Positions 44,206 through 55,149 of a DNA stretch of 64,000 bases are shown here, piece after piece. How positions within the stretch are numbered: position 1 is the first letter of the stretch; each line of letters starts with the position of its first letter. The translations under genes were made by a program, and so were the position numbers. Origin of the DNA: Acanthococcus lagerstroemiae (taxonomy: Eukaryota; Arthropoda; Insecta; Hemiptera; Eriococcidae); assembly GCA_031841125.1 (NCBI GenBank), contig CM063113.1, positions 39,648,197 through 39,712,196 on the forward strand, written 5' to 3'. The notes under the pieces were generated by a model. The model was not told the DNA's origin. It did not search any database and saw only the letters and a program-made list of their open reading frames with translations.

Positions 44206-45214
44206 CAGGGCTGTGATAACGGAACGGATTAGTTAAGTTAACATGGTATTAATACCGCTTCATCCCGGTAAACGGTTCCGGTAAATGACGTTACAAGTGA
44301 TTACGGTATTGTTTCGGTAACGTTACGTTACGGTATCCGTTACCAATGTTAATTTAAGATAATAAACCAATAAGAATTTCACAATTACGCCCACTTCGTT
44401 GCTTTGTTCTATACGTTTATATTTCACTGAAGAACAAGGAATTAATAGTTAAATATTGTGGAGCTTCCTAATTTTTTATTTGTGTAGAGGCGCCGATTTG
44501 GTAAACATATGCGGTGGAGGGGGGGGAGGCGAAAAAGTAAAGTTGTTCATTTTTTAGTCATGATAGATGAGAGGACGTTGAACATGTACGCTACTGACAC
44601 AGGTGTTGATCAGAGTTTCACTCTCACTGTTAACTTATATAGTTTGCTGAATTACTGAATAAGTAATAAAAAAACGAAAATCATGTTCACGATCACAAGA
44701 GATTAGAGCAAAATAAAACAAAAACAGTTAAACAAATGAAGGAATGGTGAAAAAAATCAAAAGATGGAACTTAAACATGTGAATTTTACAAGATAACACA
44801 ACTCAAAACCAGTAGTTCTTAACCCATGTATATCTTAGCAATCAACAAATCGAAATTCAAAGGGGGCTTTAGTTCACTATACATTAGGGTTAAACTGAGA
44901 ACTTCTATTGTAATCTACTGATAGACTGATACTGAGTCTAAGGCCCGTTTCACACTATGCCGTGTTGCCGGAACGGCAGCCCTGAAGGCGGTCAAATTAT
45001 CATACAAAAGTCGGGTCTTCACCCTTCACCCAGTGTGCGTCGTCTTGTTCAATCTGAACGCACCCCAAGATTTACCCATTTACCGGGTAAAAATGTTTCC
45101 GGTATTCCGTGACTGATTCTTTTCGTTACGTTCTGTTCCGTTCCGTTAATTATGTTCTGGTAACGTTATCTTTCCGTTAATCCGTTAAGTTAATTATTCC
45201 GGTTCACAGCCCTG
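44206..45214. mobile_element. hAT-like element with GTTACGTTACGG-type arrays
   Basis: The ends CAGGGCTGTGATAACGGAAC and TTCCGGTTCACAGCCCTG are flanked by an exact 8-bp duplication AACATCGA (44198-44205 and 45215-45222). Subterminal repeats are CGGTAACGTTACG on the left and CGTTACGTTCTGTTCCG on the right. It is 1009 bp and non-coding, with a poly-G-rich block near 44516-44530. Confidence 0.9.
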
Positions 45215-45229
45215 AACATCGACTTGACT

Positions 45230-45825
45230 CTTTGCATTCAGCCCACTATTTGCTCTTTTTGGCTCCAAGTATACATCCAACGCTGCCTCCTTACACATTT
45301 CATGCGTGAGATTTAAAAAAACTCTCTTCACCAGCAGTTGGTCTCCGCTTTCTTTGCGATCGCGCATTGTTTCTTCTGCGGTATTCCTTGATAATTTCGA
45401 CTATCTACTTCGCGCGTATTCTTACTGGCGTATGCTGTGGTTCATGATTCATACCGCTCATGAGTGAATAATGAGTATGATAAGTGTTGATAACAGTATC
45501 GACATGACAGTGTTGAGTAGTGTTCTGTGTACGCGCCACATATTCTCTTTTTCACCGGAATCTGTTATCTAAAGCGATAAGACCGGGTATCGGGCTACGT
45601 AGATATAGCCGTTACTGGATTCGATACGCAGAACATAAGTTTTCGAGAATGACAAATAGGTCGTTCGTTCACAAATCATAGGACATCGGCCCCTTCAGTC
45701 GTTAGTCTGCGTTAGTTCTGTCGAGTGGTTTCGAGGGAACGGAGTATCGTAGTTTTTCATGGGATAGTCGCTAGAAAACCTGATTACTAATTGTAGAGTG
45801 CTCTCTGGCGAATAGTAGAATATGT
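45230..45825. other. Intron sequence between the hAT-like element and the LINE
   Basis: No recognisable feature. The 3' end of the LINE probably lies near its right edge. Confidence 0.4.
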
Positions 45826-45829
45826 CGTT

Positions 45830-48150
45830 GACTAGGTCTTGCCACGAGTTTGAGATTCCCGATCTTTTTGAGCAGAGCATTCATCTGGTCTTTGTACCTG
45901 CGCTTCTGGCCCCCAGAGGCTCTTTTGCCGACACTTAGTTCCATACAGCACCGCCTTGGGAAGCTCGGTCCCCTGCATTCTGCATACATGCCCAAACCAT
46001 CTTAACTGGCTTTTTTCGATAAGGACTTCCACTGGCAGCGCCTGAGCTCGCCTCAAGATTTCTTTGTTTGAGATGAAGTCATCCCAACGTATCCACTGAA
46101 TCTTTCTGAACTGCTGCTTAACCTGTTTGCGATATAGGGTCCAGGACTCACAACCATATAGCAAAGTGGGCAACACCACCGCCTTATATACACTGATCTT
46201 AGTAGCTGGTGTGATATCGCGATTGTTGAGTACTCTGTTCTTAAGCTTGTAGCTGGCTTTGAACGCAGCTTGAATTCTATTCTGAATTTCAATTTCTAGA
46301 TCCAGGCTGTCTGTGACTATGCTGCCAAGGTAACAGAAGTCGTTGATTCCCTCTAGGGCCTCCTGATTTATATTAAACTGATGGACTTCCCTCATTTATC
46401 TTCAAGCCAAGACTAGTGTAAGCCTCATTGAAGCCGTTTAGGGTATCGTGGAGAGAATCAGCAGATATAGCCACTAAGGCACAGTCGTCAGCATATTGAA
46501 GCGCAAGGATATAAGTCCTGCGGCATTTAGCTTTAGCTCTGAGGCGGCGCAGATCGAACAGATTGCTATCCATGCGATGTGATATGCAAAGACTCCTAGA
46601 CTGCAGCTTAAGGTCCACAAGGTGCATCACAGTATTTGTAAAAGCAATGAATAGCGTTGGTGCCAGCACGTAGCCTTGCTTCGTACCACAGCAGGCAATG
46701 AAGGGAGCACTGAGCCCACCGCCGAGCATGACGTGAGCAGCATTTCGAGTGTGAAGTTGTTGAATGATCTACAGCATCGTGGAGAGACAGCCAAACTTTT
46801 GAATGACTTTCCATAACATGTCTTTATCCACTGTGTCGAACATCTTTTCCAAGTTCACAAAGAAGATGAAAAGTTCCATATGTTGTTCCCTGGCTTTTTC
46901 CATAAGCTGACGAAGAGTAAATATCATGTCTGAGGTGCCTCTGTTTTTACGGAAGCCAGCCTGGGAGACTGGAGTTACTCCCTCTATGATTTGTACCAGC
47001 CGATTATTGATTACTTTCGCCAACAACTTGCCTGCAGTAGACGAAAGGGAGATGCCTCTGTAGTTTCCACAGTCATGCATATCGCCTTTCTTTTTGTAGA
47101 TTTTGACTATATTTACAGCTTGAAAGTCAGGTGGTACTTCTGCGCTCGTCCTGATATTTTTCATTAACTGGTGAAGTCTAACGTTTAGCTCCCTGCCTCC
47201 AGCCTGAGCAGCTGTGCGGGAATTCCATCGGGCCCAGGTTCTTTGTTGTTAGGCATGCTTTTTAACACCTTACGTAGCTCAGCCACTGTGGGGGGGGGGC
47301 TGATCCAGTTCTATTGTCACTCCATACTGCGGTAGCAGATTGTGTGCATTCCTATCCACTTCTAGCCCTGGTTCATCAGCTCACTAGAGTGCTCTACCCA
47401 ACGACCTTCAGTGGCAACAGCTTCCTCGAGGAGAGCGCCAGTCTTATCCCGGGTAGGCGCCGGGGTGGCTCGGGGGGGGGGCATATAGTTATTTTACTGC
47501 TTGGAAGAAGTTACGATGGTCATGATCCTTAGCAAATCTCTGGATTTTTTCTGTTTTACCTGTGAGCCATTCGTTTTTGAGCCTTCTAGTTTCCTTTTGG
47601 AGCTCTCTCTTGGACTTCCGCAATTCCTCCTGGTACTGTTGATTGGAAGGGCAGCTCAAGACTTTGGCTTGCAGCTCGTTTCTCCTCTTGATAAAGGGGA
47701 CTATCTGATCCTCGTTTTTGTTGAACCGATCAGGGCACTTCTTCTTGACTGTCCCAAGCACTTCTCCCACTGCTTTGAGAACACAGGACTTGATGTTATC
47801 CCAGCAGTCCTTAACAGCGTCACGGGTGCAGCTTTTTCCTCCAGCTCCCCCTCCCTCCCCGCCAAAGTAGCCACAAACCGCCCCTTAACCTCGTGGTTCC
47901 TTAGTAAACTGACACTTAACCGAGGTTACTTTTTTGAGCTTCCCACTCTCCTGACCTTGAATGGCTTGAGGACCATACGGCTAACCAGGAGGAAGTGATC
48001 AGTGTCACAGGCTGCACCACACTTTGCCTTGGTGCTCAGTACCTCTTGTATGTGCCTCTACCTCACAATCACGTAGTCCATCATGCGTGTCCATGCTTCG
48101 ATCTGGGGTGCACCCACGTAGCTTGTGTGGTGTCATTGCGTCGGCGTATA
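45830..48150 (-). mobile_element. Decayed LINE with reverse transcriptase
   Basis: The - strand, from 48150 down, gives an endonuclease end (ATWVHPRSKHG near 48115) and a charged linker (47770-47489). The RT follows: HDCGNYRGISLSSTAGKLLA and SQAGFRKNRGTSDMIFTLRQ (47100-46930), LEKMFDTVDKDM, and the active site LQYADDCALVA (about 46490). The C-terminus is VLPTLLYGCESWTL, then RRAQALPVEVLIEKSQLRWF and GHVCRMQGTELP (46170-45970). Several frameshifts divide it. It differs from the EEP-LINE family at 53-58 kb. It is cut upstream by a SINE at 48160. Confidence 0.9.
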
Positions 48151-48159
48151 GTACGATTT

Positions 48160-48371
48160 TCTCTTCTAATTTACTCTCATCCCGAGCCCTGGAATCCGCC
48201 CTTTCGAGCATTACTTCAGAGACACCGGGGAGGCTGTTAGGGCTGTCTTACCCCTCTTCTCATCTTGCCGAAAAATCGGCCTGGGTCGAAATGTAGCGAG
48301 TTGCGACGTGGGCTCGAACTCGGGACCTCCGGATTCCGAGACCAGCGCACTATCCACTCGGCCAACCAGAA
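48160..48371 (-). mobile_element. tRNA-derived SINE, copy E
   Basis: A - strand copy with the tRNA-like head at 48371-48300 (GGTTGGCCGAGTGGATAG and GAGTTCGAGCCCACG), the CGATTTTTCGGC-type body, and a TTCTCTTCTAATTTACTCTC end. It abuts the LINE endonuclease fragment. Confidence 0.88.
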
Positions 48372-48715
48372 ATTCGGAGGGTTCTTGCAAGCCTTGATGA
48401 TAGACTGAGTGATTTCTGCATGAAAGACAAGATTTTGGCCAGCATTACTGGATCTGAAATTCTGGATGAAGTCATGAACACCCTTTAATCTAATTTTATT
48501 TAACAGAACGCTTACTGCCCCAGAGCTATTTTCACGACAGAATTTATAATTTCTGAAGTAAATGTTCATCATGGCTACATCATCAGTTTTAGGCATGCTG
48601 GTATGGTCTTGGAAAATAGTTCAATTCCGATTATAAAACGTAATTGTAACGGCGTACACATACTAAACAGTTATTTCAGTGTTATGCACGAATGCTAAGA
48701 AACGTATCCATCATG
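48372..48715. other. Intron sequence before the acidic exon
   Basis: The - strand has a 70-80 codon open frame with no recognisable product. It is reported as unassigned. Confidence 0.35.
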
Positions 48716-48721
48716 TTTCAG

Positions 48722-48827
48722 GCTCAGCAGATCGAAGAAGGTCAAGATCTAGACGAGACGGAAGAAGATGAAGACGAGGAGGAAGACGACGACGATGACG
48801 ACGAGAACGAAGATGACTACGGCGGAG
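48722..48827 (+). CDS. shn: Schnurri-like gene, acidic exon
   Basis: The acceptor is TGTTTCAG and the donor GTAAGA, phase 0 to 1. It encodes AQQIEEGQDLDETEEDEDEE, followed by a run of Asp/Glu ending YGG. Acidic tracts directly after the second ZAS domain are a known feature of HIVEP proteins and can act in transcriptional activation. The + and - open frames here are mirror images caused by GAC/GAA repetition, but the splice phase favours the + strand. Confidence 0.88.
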
Positions 48828-48878
48828 GTAAGAACACGCTCGCCGATCAAACCAAGTACTCTCGCGCTTGTGTTTGTT

Positions 48879-49020
48879 AACCCATTCAGTACCTTTCACG
48901 AATATATTCGTCAAGCTGCAGCTGACCCATTGCGCCTTTGACGAATATATTCATCATGTAAAGGTACAGTGGGCCAGCTGCAGTTTGACGAATATATTCG
49001 TCAAAGGTACCGAATGGGTA
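48879..49020. mobile_element. Intronic foldback with repeated GACGAATATATTCGTC palindrome
   Basis: It fills most of the 237-bp intron 48828-49064. The left end is AACCCATTCAGTACCTTT (after TTAA at 48877) and the right end AAAGGTACCGAATGGGTA. The palindrome GACGAATATATTCGTC, or a variant, occurs three times (48898, 48939, 48987). The last copy extends to a perfect 22-bp palindrome (48984-49005). Confidence 0.75.
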
Positions 49021-49064
49021 CAACAAATAGCTCGCAATAATTCCGTTTCATTTTCGTCCTGCAG

Positions 49065-49291
49065 ACGATCCAAAATGCCAGCTGGAACATGAAGTGGCCA
49101 AGTCATTGCTGTCGTTGTCGAAGCTGTCTCATCAAACCGTCTCCGAGCAGTATGCGAACGCGGGCCTGGTGTCACTACATGCTCGACCTAACACCTATCC
49201 GTACAATTTTTCGGCTAGCACTTCTCTTCTGTCTTCCAAAGCTCATACGCCCACTTTGATGCTGATCAGCGAGCAAAAAGAACGCGAAACG
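49065..49291 (+). CDS. shn: Schnurri-like gene, exon after the acidic tract
   Basis: The acceptor is CCTGCAG and the donor GTAAGG, phase 1 to 0. It encodes DPKCQLEHEVAKSLLSLSKL, then SEQYANAGLVSLHARPNTYP and SKAHTPTLMLISEQKERET. It is Ser/Leu-rich, without a catalytic domain. The long - strand open frame overlapping it is a shadow. Confidence 0.85.
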
Positions 49292-49394
49292 GTAAGGCTT
49301 CGCTCGCTTGTCACGTGTTGATTGGATTTGGAACTCACGCTGGTTGGATGTCGTCGTGATGTGGTGATTGAAAAAAAAAAACATCTTCCTTTAG

Positions 49395-49623
49395 GTATCG
49401 AAGAATACTGGGTTAGCGCGCGAACTACAACCGACGTTGAGAATCGGTCACACGACTATGAAGCAGAAGTGCGAACCGCAACCCGCTGGTCGTTATTATT
49501 TCGGCTCGCCGTCTGACAAAGAGGTGGCCACAACAGTGTCTGATCTCCAAGAATCCGTTATTAAGGATTCTGCATCGATAACTTCCGTCTTCCCTATTGA
49601 TCTCAGTAGTAAACATGCATCCG
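49395..49623 (+). CDS. shn: Schnurri-like gene, exon
   Basis: It follows a 103-bp intron (TTTAG acceptor) and ends at G|GTGAGT, phase 0 to 1. It encodes VSKNTGLARELQPTLRIGHT, then PQPAGRYYFGSPSDKEV and KDSASITSVFPIDLSSKHAS. No known domain is visible. A 10.2-kb intron filled with transposons follows. Confidence 0.83.
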
Positions 49624-49678
49624 GTGAGTGTATCGATTTAAATTTATTCTTTATTTTTATTATAAGCTGACGATACAG

Positions 49679-50301
49679 TTATTTCCCGCTCTTATCTATA
49701 ATGGTTGAGTCAGGGGGTAGGTGTTCCTCCTCCCCGGTATCGCTTCGCCCCATTTTTGGGTATGGGTCTCTCTGACGTCTCTCCATTTTCTCCAGATGGC
49801 CGCTTCCCTTCGCCATAATGGCCCTACTTCTTTTTTGAATGCATCGTATCAACGCGTCACTGGCCTTCCCGCCAATGTTTTCCTCCCTTATGGCATCCAT
49901 TCCTCCACTTTCCTTTCCCATATTTCCTCTCTTTACCTGCTAATATGTCCCGCGTATTTTCATTTACGTTTCTTAATGCGATACTCTATTCCAGTTAATC
50001 CAGCTTTTCCCCTTATTATATTTTTTATCTTATCACTCCGTTCTACTTTTAACGTACTTCTCTCCATTTCTTTTTGCTTGTTTCTCAATTTATTTATTTC
50101 TGTCTTAGTCGAGGCCCAGGTTTGGGCGTTTTTAATTTTTGCCTCATTTCCCAATAGTTTTCACACCCTTTCTGTATTCTCATGCTCAATTTCTTATCTC
50201 TTCTATTTTTGAAAGATATTATTTGGTCCAGATATGTTACTTCATCTTTTCGTTTAACTTCTGTTCCACCAGTTATTACTGCTGGTTCCATCTTCCTATT
50301 A
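49679..50301 (-). mobile_element. LINE fragment, RT C-terminal region
   Basis: The - strand reads VITGGTEVKRKDEVTYLDQI, then SMRIQKGCENYWEMRQKLKT (50270-50130), the Y-L-G-Q-I-type repeat downstream of the RT active site in EEP LINEs. KTEINKLRNKQKEMERSTLK and GKASDALIRCIQKRS follow. It ends at the element at 50302, which may have split it. Confidence 0.7.
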
Positions 50302-50762
50302 CACTACTGAACAACTATTTTGCACAATGCATTTCGACAGGTGATTCTGAGGTACTTTTTAACGCTGAACACGATACTGCGACCCATTTTTCTCTATCAC
50401 GTCACAATTCGGAGTTCTAAACGACTGAAATTCGTTTCCATTTTGTTTTTGCATTGGAATAAGCGGTACCACTGACTAATATTATCAGTGTTATTAGACC
50501 ACAATAACAGAAAACAAACAGACGGAATACACACCACTACACACGACCGCAACACACAACAACACGAATCAGTATAACCACATTCAGTTCCTAAACCTCT
50601 TTTTGAACACATTTAGTTGAATTTTTTATAGTTTTTGATCAGAAAAACTAGACGTGATAGAGAAAAACGGCCGACGGCACTGTATTCAGCGTTGAAAAGT
50701 ACTTAAGAATCACCTCCTTAAATGCGTTGTGCAAACAAAAAATTTCATTTTGTTCAGTAGTG
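50302..50762. mobile_element. Inverted-repeat element with TTA flanks
   Basis: The ends CACTACTGAACAA and TTGTTCAGTAGTG are flanked by TTA (50299-50301 and 50763-50765). The arms extend about 100 bp, pairing GCACAATGCATTT with AAATGCGTTGTGC and TTTTTCTCTATCACGTC with its complement. A 3-bp TTA duplication is compatible with PIF/Harbinger, but the superfamily is not certain. Confidence 0.75.
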
Positions 50763-50769
50763 TTATTTG

Positions 50770-51645
50770 TTAACAATTATCGTTTTCTTTTAATTGATTT
50801 CCAGTCCCGCCTTTTTGCTTTCTTGATACATGGAAGTTGTATTTTCTGTCCGTACGATGCTATATTTTTGATCGAAAGAATAGTGGCTATTAGAGACGAA
50901 ACTATGGGGGTGTGGAGAGTTGACCCCTCCCTCCCAATAATTTGGCAGTCGGGAGATTTTGAAAATGTTCATTTGAATTTGTGATTCTTTAAGAACGTTT
51001 GTTTGTTTATTTTTTTCCGATTACAAATTATTTTGATTGGCAAATTTTCAAATTGTTCACCAATTTTGTCGATGAATTTTTAGTTTCCTGAAATATTTGT
51101 CGGTAAATTTTTGTTCTCCGCCCCCCCAAACTGAAAGTCAAGTTTCGTTTCTGGTGGCTATCGAATTTCTTTCGAAACGTTTTAATTAAATGACAGGAAC
51201 GTTTGGTGATTATGATGATGATGATGATGTATTCCGTAGTCTCTCGATTAGTAGGTTGCGTCTCTCCACTTTTCTCTCGCCTGTGGTAATCTTTTCATTC
51301 CTGAGAAAGATTTGAATTGGTTAGAACTGAAAGATGGCCAAGTCCAAAATTCGCAATATTGAGATAAGAGTCGGAATAATATGGGTTTTCGAGTAAGGCG
51401 CGACTGATGATGTCAGAATTTTGCAGGGACTTCACAAAACTGCTGGTTGGCAACACTGAATTTTGTGTTGACACGCAGTAGTGGTCAAGTACAAACAGTT
51501 GTGAACTTGGCGTCAGTTTAGTTCCCAGTGTATAACATGTGATCATTGGCAGTAGAGCTGATAAGGCTTTTTCTATGTATGCATTAAGCAATTATGTTCG
51601 GTTTACTGCTGTTTTGTGTACATACATTGACTGAAAACTAAAAGA
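50770..51645. other. Intron sequence, unassigned
   Basis: It contains a GATGATGATGATGAT run (51212-51228) and a TGGCAACACTG motif at 51448. No coding feature is seen. Confidence 0.4.
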
Positions 51646-51652
51646 AATACGC

Positions 51653-51827
51653 ATTGGGATGTTGACCTGAGTTTCCGATGTTGGTACCCCCGCCGGTAAT
51701 AACAAGGTGATAAGGAACGAAAGGGGATGATTTCACGAAATCATCCCCCTTTCAATTCTTATGTTTTTCTCACCATTGCCACTATACCAGAATACTAGCG
51801 CTACCTAGGTGAGGTTAACATCCCAAT
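51653..51827. mobile_element. Foldback MITE
   Basis: The ends are ATTGGGATGTTGACCT and AGGTTAACATCCCAAT. At the centre is a perfect hairpin, GAAAGGGGATGATTTC with GAAATCATCCCCCTTTC. Length about 175 bp. Confidence 0.75.
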
Positions 51828-52426
51828 ATTGTCACGCCACTTCCATCAATTCACTCTCAGAACCAACTTGGGGTTACGTCCATAATGTCTCGCCGTCGCA
51901 GGGTTCAAGTCCCAGGCATTACCACCCGGTTCTTTCGACTTCATTTCAGATGTATAACTAAATGGGGTCAAGTTCGCGATCGTTACTTCGCTACTGGAGT
52001 TCCGATTTGAAGTTTTTTTTTTTTTTTTTAGAAACTAAGCGTACAGTGGTTTGTTATACCATCCTCTAGGCGTATATCAATTTTCAAGTACCTAATAAAC
52101 TTTGATGGGAAAGTAATTTGTATTGCAAATGGTAGGTAATTTAAAGTACCATTTGTCACACAAGGAGATACAACAAATTAAAGAACTTTATTGGTATTGA
52201 TAACGCGACATGACTAAATAGACCTACCTATGAAAAAACATGTGCCAAACTGTGATTCATGACGTAGACGTAAATGGTTCTAGTCACCACTCATTTGCAT
52301 GAATTTTTATGAAAGCACATACATGCGAATGTCACGTGCACTCGAATATAATGCGCACCTCACTCTCAGAAACTTGAAAATCAGAAAAAAATGTGCGCAT
52401 TATATTTTGATTTAGGTTGCGCTATA

Positions 52427-52754
52427 CAGGGACGTACCGAAGAGTATTTCGACAGGGGGGGGGTAGTGTGAAAGTCCCAACTGATTCAACTCAAAATTCT
52501 CAAGTATCAAAGCAAAAGAAAAAATGAAAGCTTTGTGACTTGTTTCATTTTCCCAGCTTCTCAACCCCAAATTCCCAAGTATCAAAGTAAAAAAAAAAAT
52601 TATATACATATATATAAAAAAGAAAAGGTTTTTACTTGTTGGATTTTCTCAACTCTCCCGAAATTCCCCAACTTCCCAACTTCGGCTGACTGAAATGATA
52701 AAATTTCCTACGGGGAGGGGGGAGCTTCCCCTCTCCCCTATCGGTACGCCCCTG
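52427..52754. mobile_element. MITE with CAGGGACGTACCGA ends
   Basis: The left end is CAGGGACGTACCGA and the right end TCGGTACGCCCCTG. Inside are two copies of an AATTC(T/C)CAAGTATCAAAG(C/T)AAA block (52494 and 52569). The target duplication is not clear. Confidence 0.7.
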
Positions 52755-52759
52755 AGCGC

Positions 52760-53330
52760 CAAACCAGTTTTTTGCGTTATCCCAACAATTGGGTTTTTGG
52801 ACTTAGTCACCTTTTAGTTCTAACCGATGGTAAATCTGCCGTTGGTAGTAATAACAGTATCCCTGGATGGCTTATTATTATGACTAGAGACTGGATTCCT
52901 TGGCACTAAGAAACTGATTATTTGGCGCTGAAAGTTGTATTTTAGACATTACTCGGCAAAAACGCAAAACGGTCCCACAAATTAAAAAAAATCAAAAAAA
53001 GAGGAAATCTGGAGGTAGTGGACAGTTCATGTTTATCTTATTTGTACAAGGCAGCTCTCTTCGGGTATTTCAGCAAAACCTTGCGCGCTGTACTAATAAG
53101 TTGCGGAGCAGCATCGGAGACTACCAAAAGAATTCTTTTGGAAAAACGCTAATTCTTGCAAAAAGCGCGATCGTCGTACGAACATTTTTAGTTTTTTCTT
53201 CCCGTTTGGTTTGAAATGGCATTTTTGGTTATTTTGGTGTTTTTGACCGGTTTCCGCGTTTAAGGCGACCCCCCCCCCCTCTCATACATCATTAGCTCTT
53301 CTTATCGTCAAGCAGAACGAAGTTATAAGT
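52760..53330. other. Intron sequence, unassigned
   Basis: Nothing beyond a poly-C run (53270-53279) was recognised. Confidence 0.4.
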
Positions 53331-54186
53331 GCTGAAGAATCCGGTCTCTAATGGTGACCTATCATTTTAATTCTTCTATTTACAATTATATCCAAATTTC
53401 TCTTTCCTTTCCTACTCGCCTCCATACTTCCTCATTTCCGATCCTTTCTGTCCATTTAATTTTCGATATTCTCCGATGACACCACATTTCAGAAATTTAC
53501 AACCTTTTTCTTTTTTGTGTTCCTATTGTCCTGGTCTCATATCCATAGAATGCTACACTCCAGATAATACGCTCGAAGAAATATCAGTCTTACTTCCAAA
53601 TCTATATTTGTCCTAAATATGTATCCTTTTTGAAAAAAGTCTCTCCTAGCTTGTTTTATTCTACTCATTATTCCTGCTTTACTGCTTCCATCTTGCCTTA
53701 TCAGACTGCCCAAGCATTTAAATTCCTTTACCTCCTATATGTTTCACCTCCTATTTTCATATTTATTGGATTTTGTTCCCATCTGCTGACTACCATCACT
53801 CTTGTTTTATTCATATTGATCTTCATTTTGTATTTTATCTTCAATTTTTCATCCAACTTTTACAGTGTTTTCTTTAGTTCTCTACTTCTTTCCTCTGTTG
53901 CAATGTCATCTGCAAACCTTATCATTCTGACCTCCCCTTGTATCTTCACCCCTGATTTCCTTTCATTCATTTCTTCAATCACTTTTTTTTAATGAATAGG
54001 TTGAACAGTACTCGTGACTATTAGCCAAACATTGTCTTTCCTTTTTGAATTTCCGCTTCTCCCACTTCTTCTTCTATTTATATTTGAGCCGTTTGATCCT
54101 TATATAAGTTATACATATATGTATTAATCTTCATGCTTTATACTTAACTTCTATTCCTTGATTTGAAACATTTTTGACCATACAAC

Positions 54187-55149
54187 GGGTGGTTCCGAGT
54201 TTAGCCCTGTTGACCTTTTTTAAATCGAGTTTAGTCCGCAACGATGTCCGAGTTTAGTCTCTCTCAAGTTTGTAAGCCTGTTATCCAGAAGATGCCACGA
54301 GGAGGTCGGCCTACCCAGTCTTCCAAAAATAGAATTTTGTAGGGGATGTCATATCAGCTGTTGCATCGTGTCATGAAAAAATAGGAAAAAAGAAAGCACG
54401 TTCAATGTGGGGGGGGGGACTTGAAGGAAACCTATTTTAAATATTCCAAGCTCGTCAACTCTCCTATTTTGTCCCGCGTCATGAGAACTTCTACACTCGA
54501 CTCCTTGTCAGTAGTGTTACGTCCCCTCTGCGGACGGTGTATTTCGAACATTTCCCCGTAAACGTCACATTGAACTTCGAGGATGACGTAAAGCATTTTG
54601 AAAATGTTGAGATGGGCAACATAAGACATTCTGGAATGATTCGCACGCATTTGTAGTTCTAGTTATGGTCTCACATGCTCTGAAGGAAGCTACAATCATC
54701 AGCGATATAATACTCTTTAACACCCAATCGCAGAACTTCTGAATCTGGGTGTTCTGCGGCTGAACGGTCATGAGATCGTCCACGAAGTAACCCTGTAGTT
54801 AACGTGGATCAAGGAAAGGCAGACCGAAAAACAGCTTCAAGAAGTTGTCGTCTTCCGAGTCTTTGTCCGTGTATGCTGTAGTCAGACCTAGCTTTTGAAT
54901 ACGTCGCTACCAGTCTTGAGCTAGGTGGAAGCGACAGCCGCGAACCTGTGAAAAAGGTACCCTTGCAACAGCCTCGTGGATGTTCGATTCGAAGTCGGCG
55001 TACGCTGTCAGAATAGCCTACTACCTACTCACAGGCGCCTATAAAGTTACGGGACTAAACTGGACTTCTTGCACGGACTAAACTCGGAATCACTCCCGGA
55101 CTAAACTCGGCTATGACATTACCCTTTCGGGATTAAATTCGGATGCAGC
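54187..55149 (-). mobile_element. MULE-type transposon with CGAGTTTAGTCC termini
   Basis: The left end GGGTGGTTCCGAGTTTAG and the right end complement GGCTGCATCCGAATTTAA form the inverted repeat. CCATACAAC and CCATGCAAC flank it, a 9-bp duplication with one mismatch, as expected for MULEs. CGAGTTTAGTC is repeated three times at the left (54196, 54227, 54251). GACTAAACTCGG-type words recur at the right (55074-55136). The - strand interior is a broken MULE transposase. Confidence 0.88.
54432..55010 (-). pseudogene. MULE transposase remnant
   Basis: The - strand frames give ADFESNIHEAVARVPF and VRGCRFHLAQDW (about 55005-54925), then RIQKLGLTTAYTDKDSEDDN with FLKLFFGLPFLDP. FCDWVLKSIISLMI and RTTNACESF follow, and then LNIFKMLYVILEVQCDVYGE in a shifted frame. 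The (C/G)CRFHL-x-Q-x-W-x-RRIQ-x-LGL and RTTN-x-CESF blocks are hallmarks of animal MULE transposases. Stops and frameshifts show that it is inactive. Confidence 0.85.

Noticed and set aside
46373..47164. A host reverse transcriptase gene
   Set aside because: Frameshifts, truncation and the LINE domain order mark it as a dead retrotransposon copy.
48711..48914. Arg-rich - strand open frame over the acidic exon
   Set aside because: It mirrors the GAC/GAA repeats. The + strand frame fits splice sites and phase on both sides.
53630..53992. 120-codon hydrophobic + strand frame resembling a membrane protein
   Set aside because: It is the reverse complement of a LINE reverse transcriptase (active-site block on the - strand). 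The T-rich text only mimics a membrane protein.
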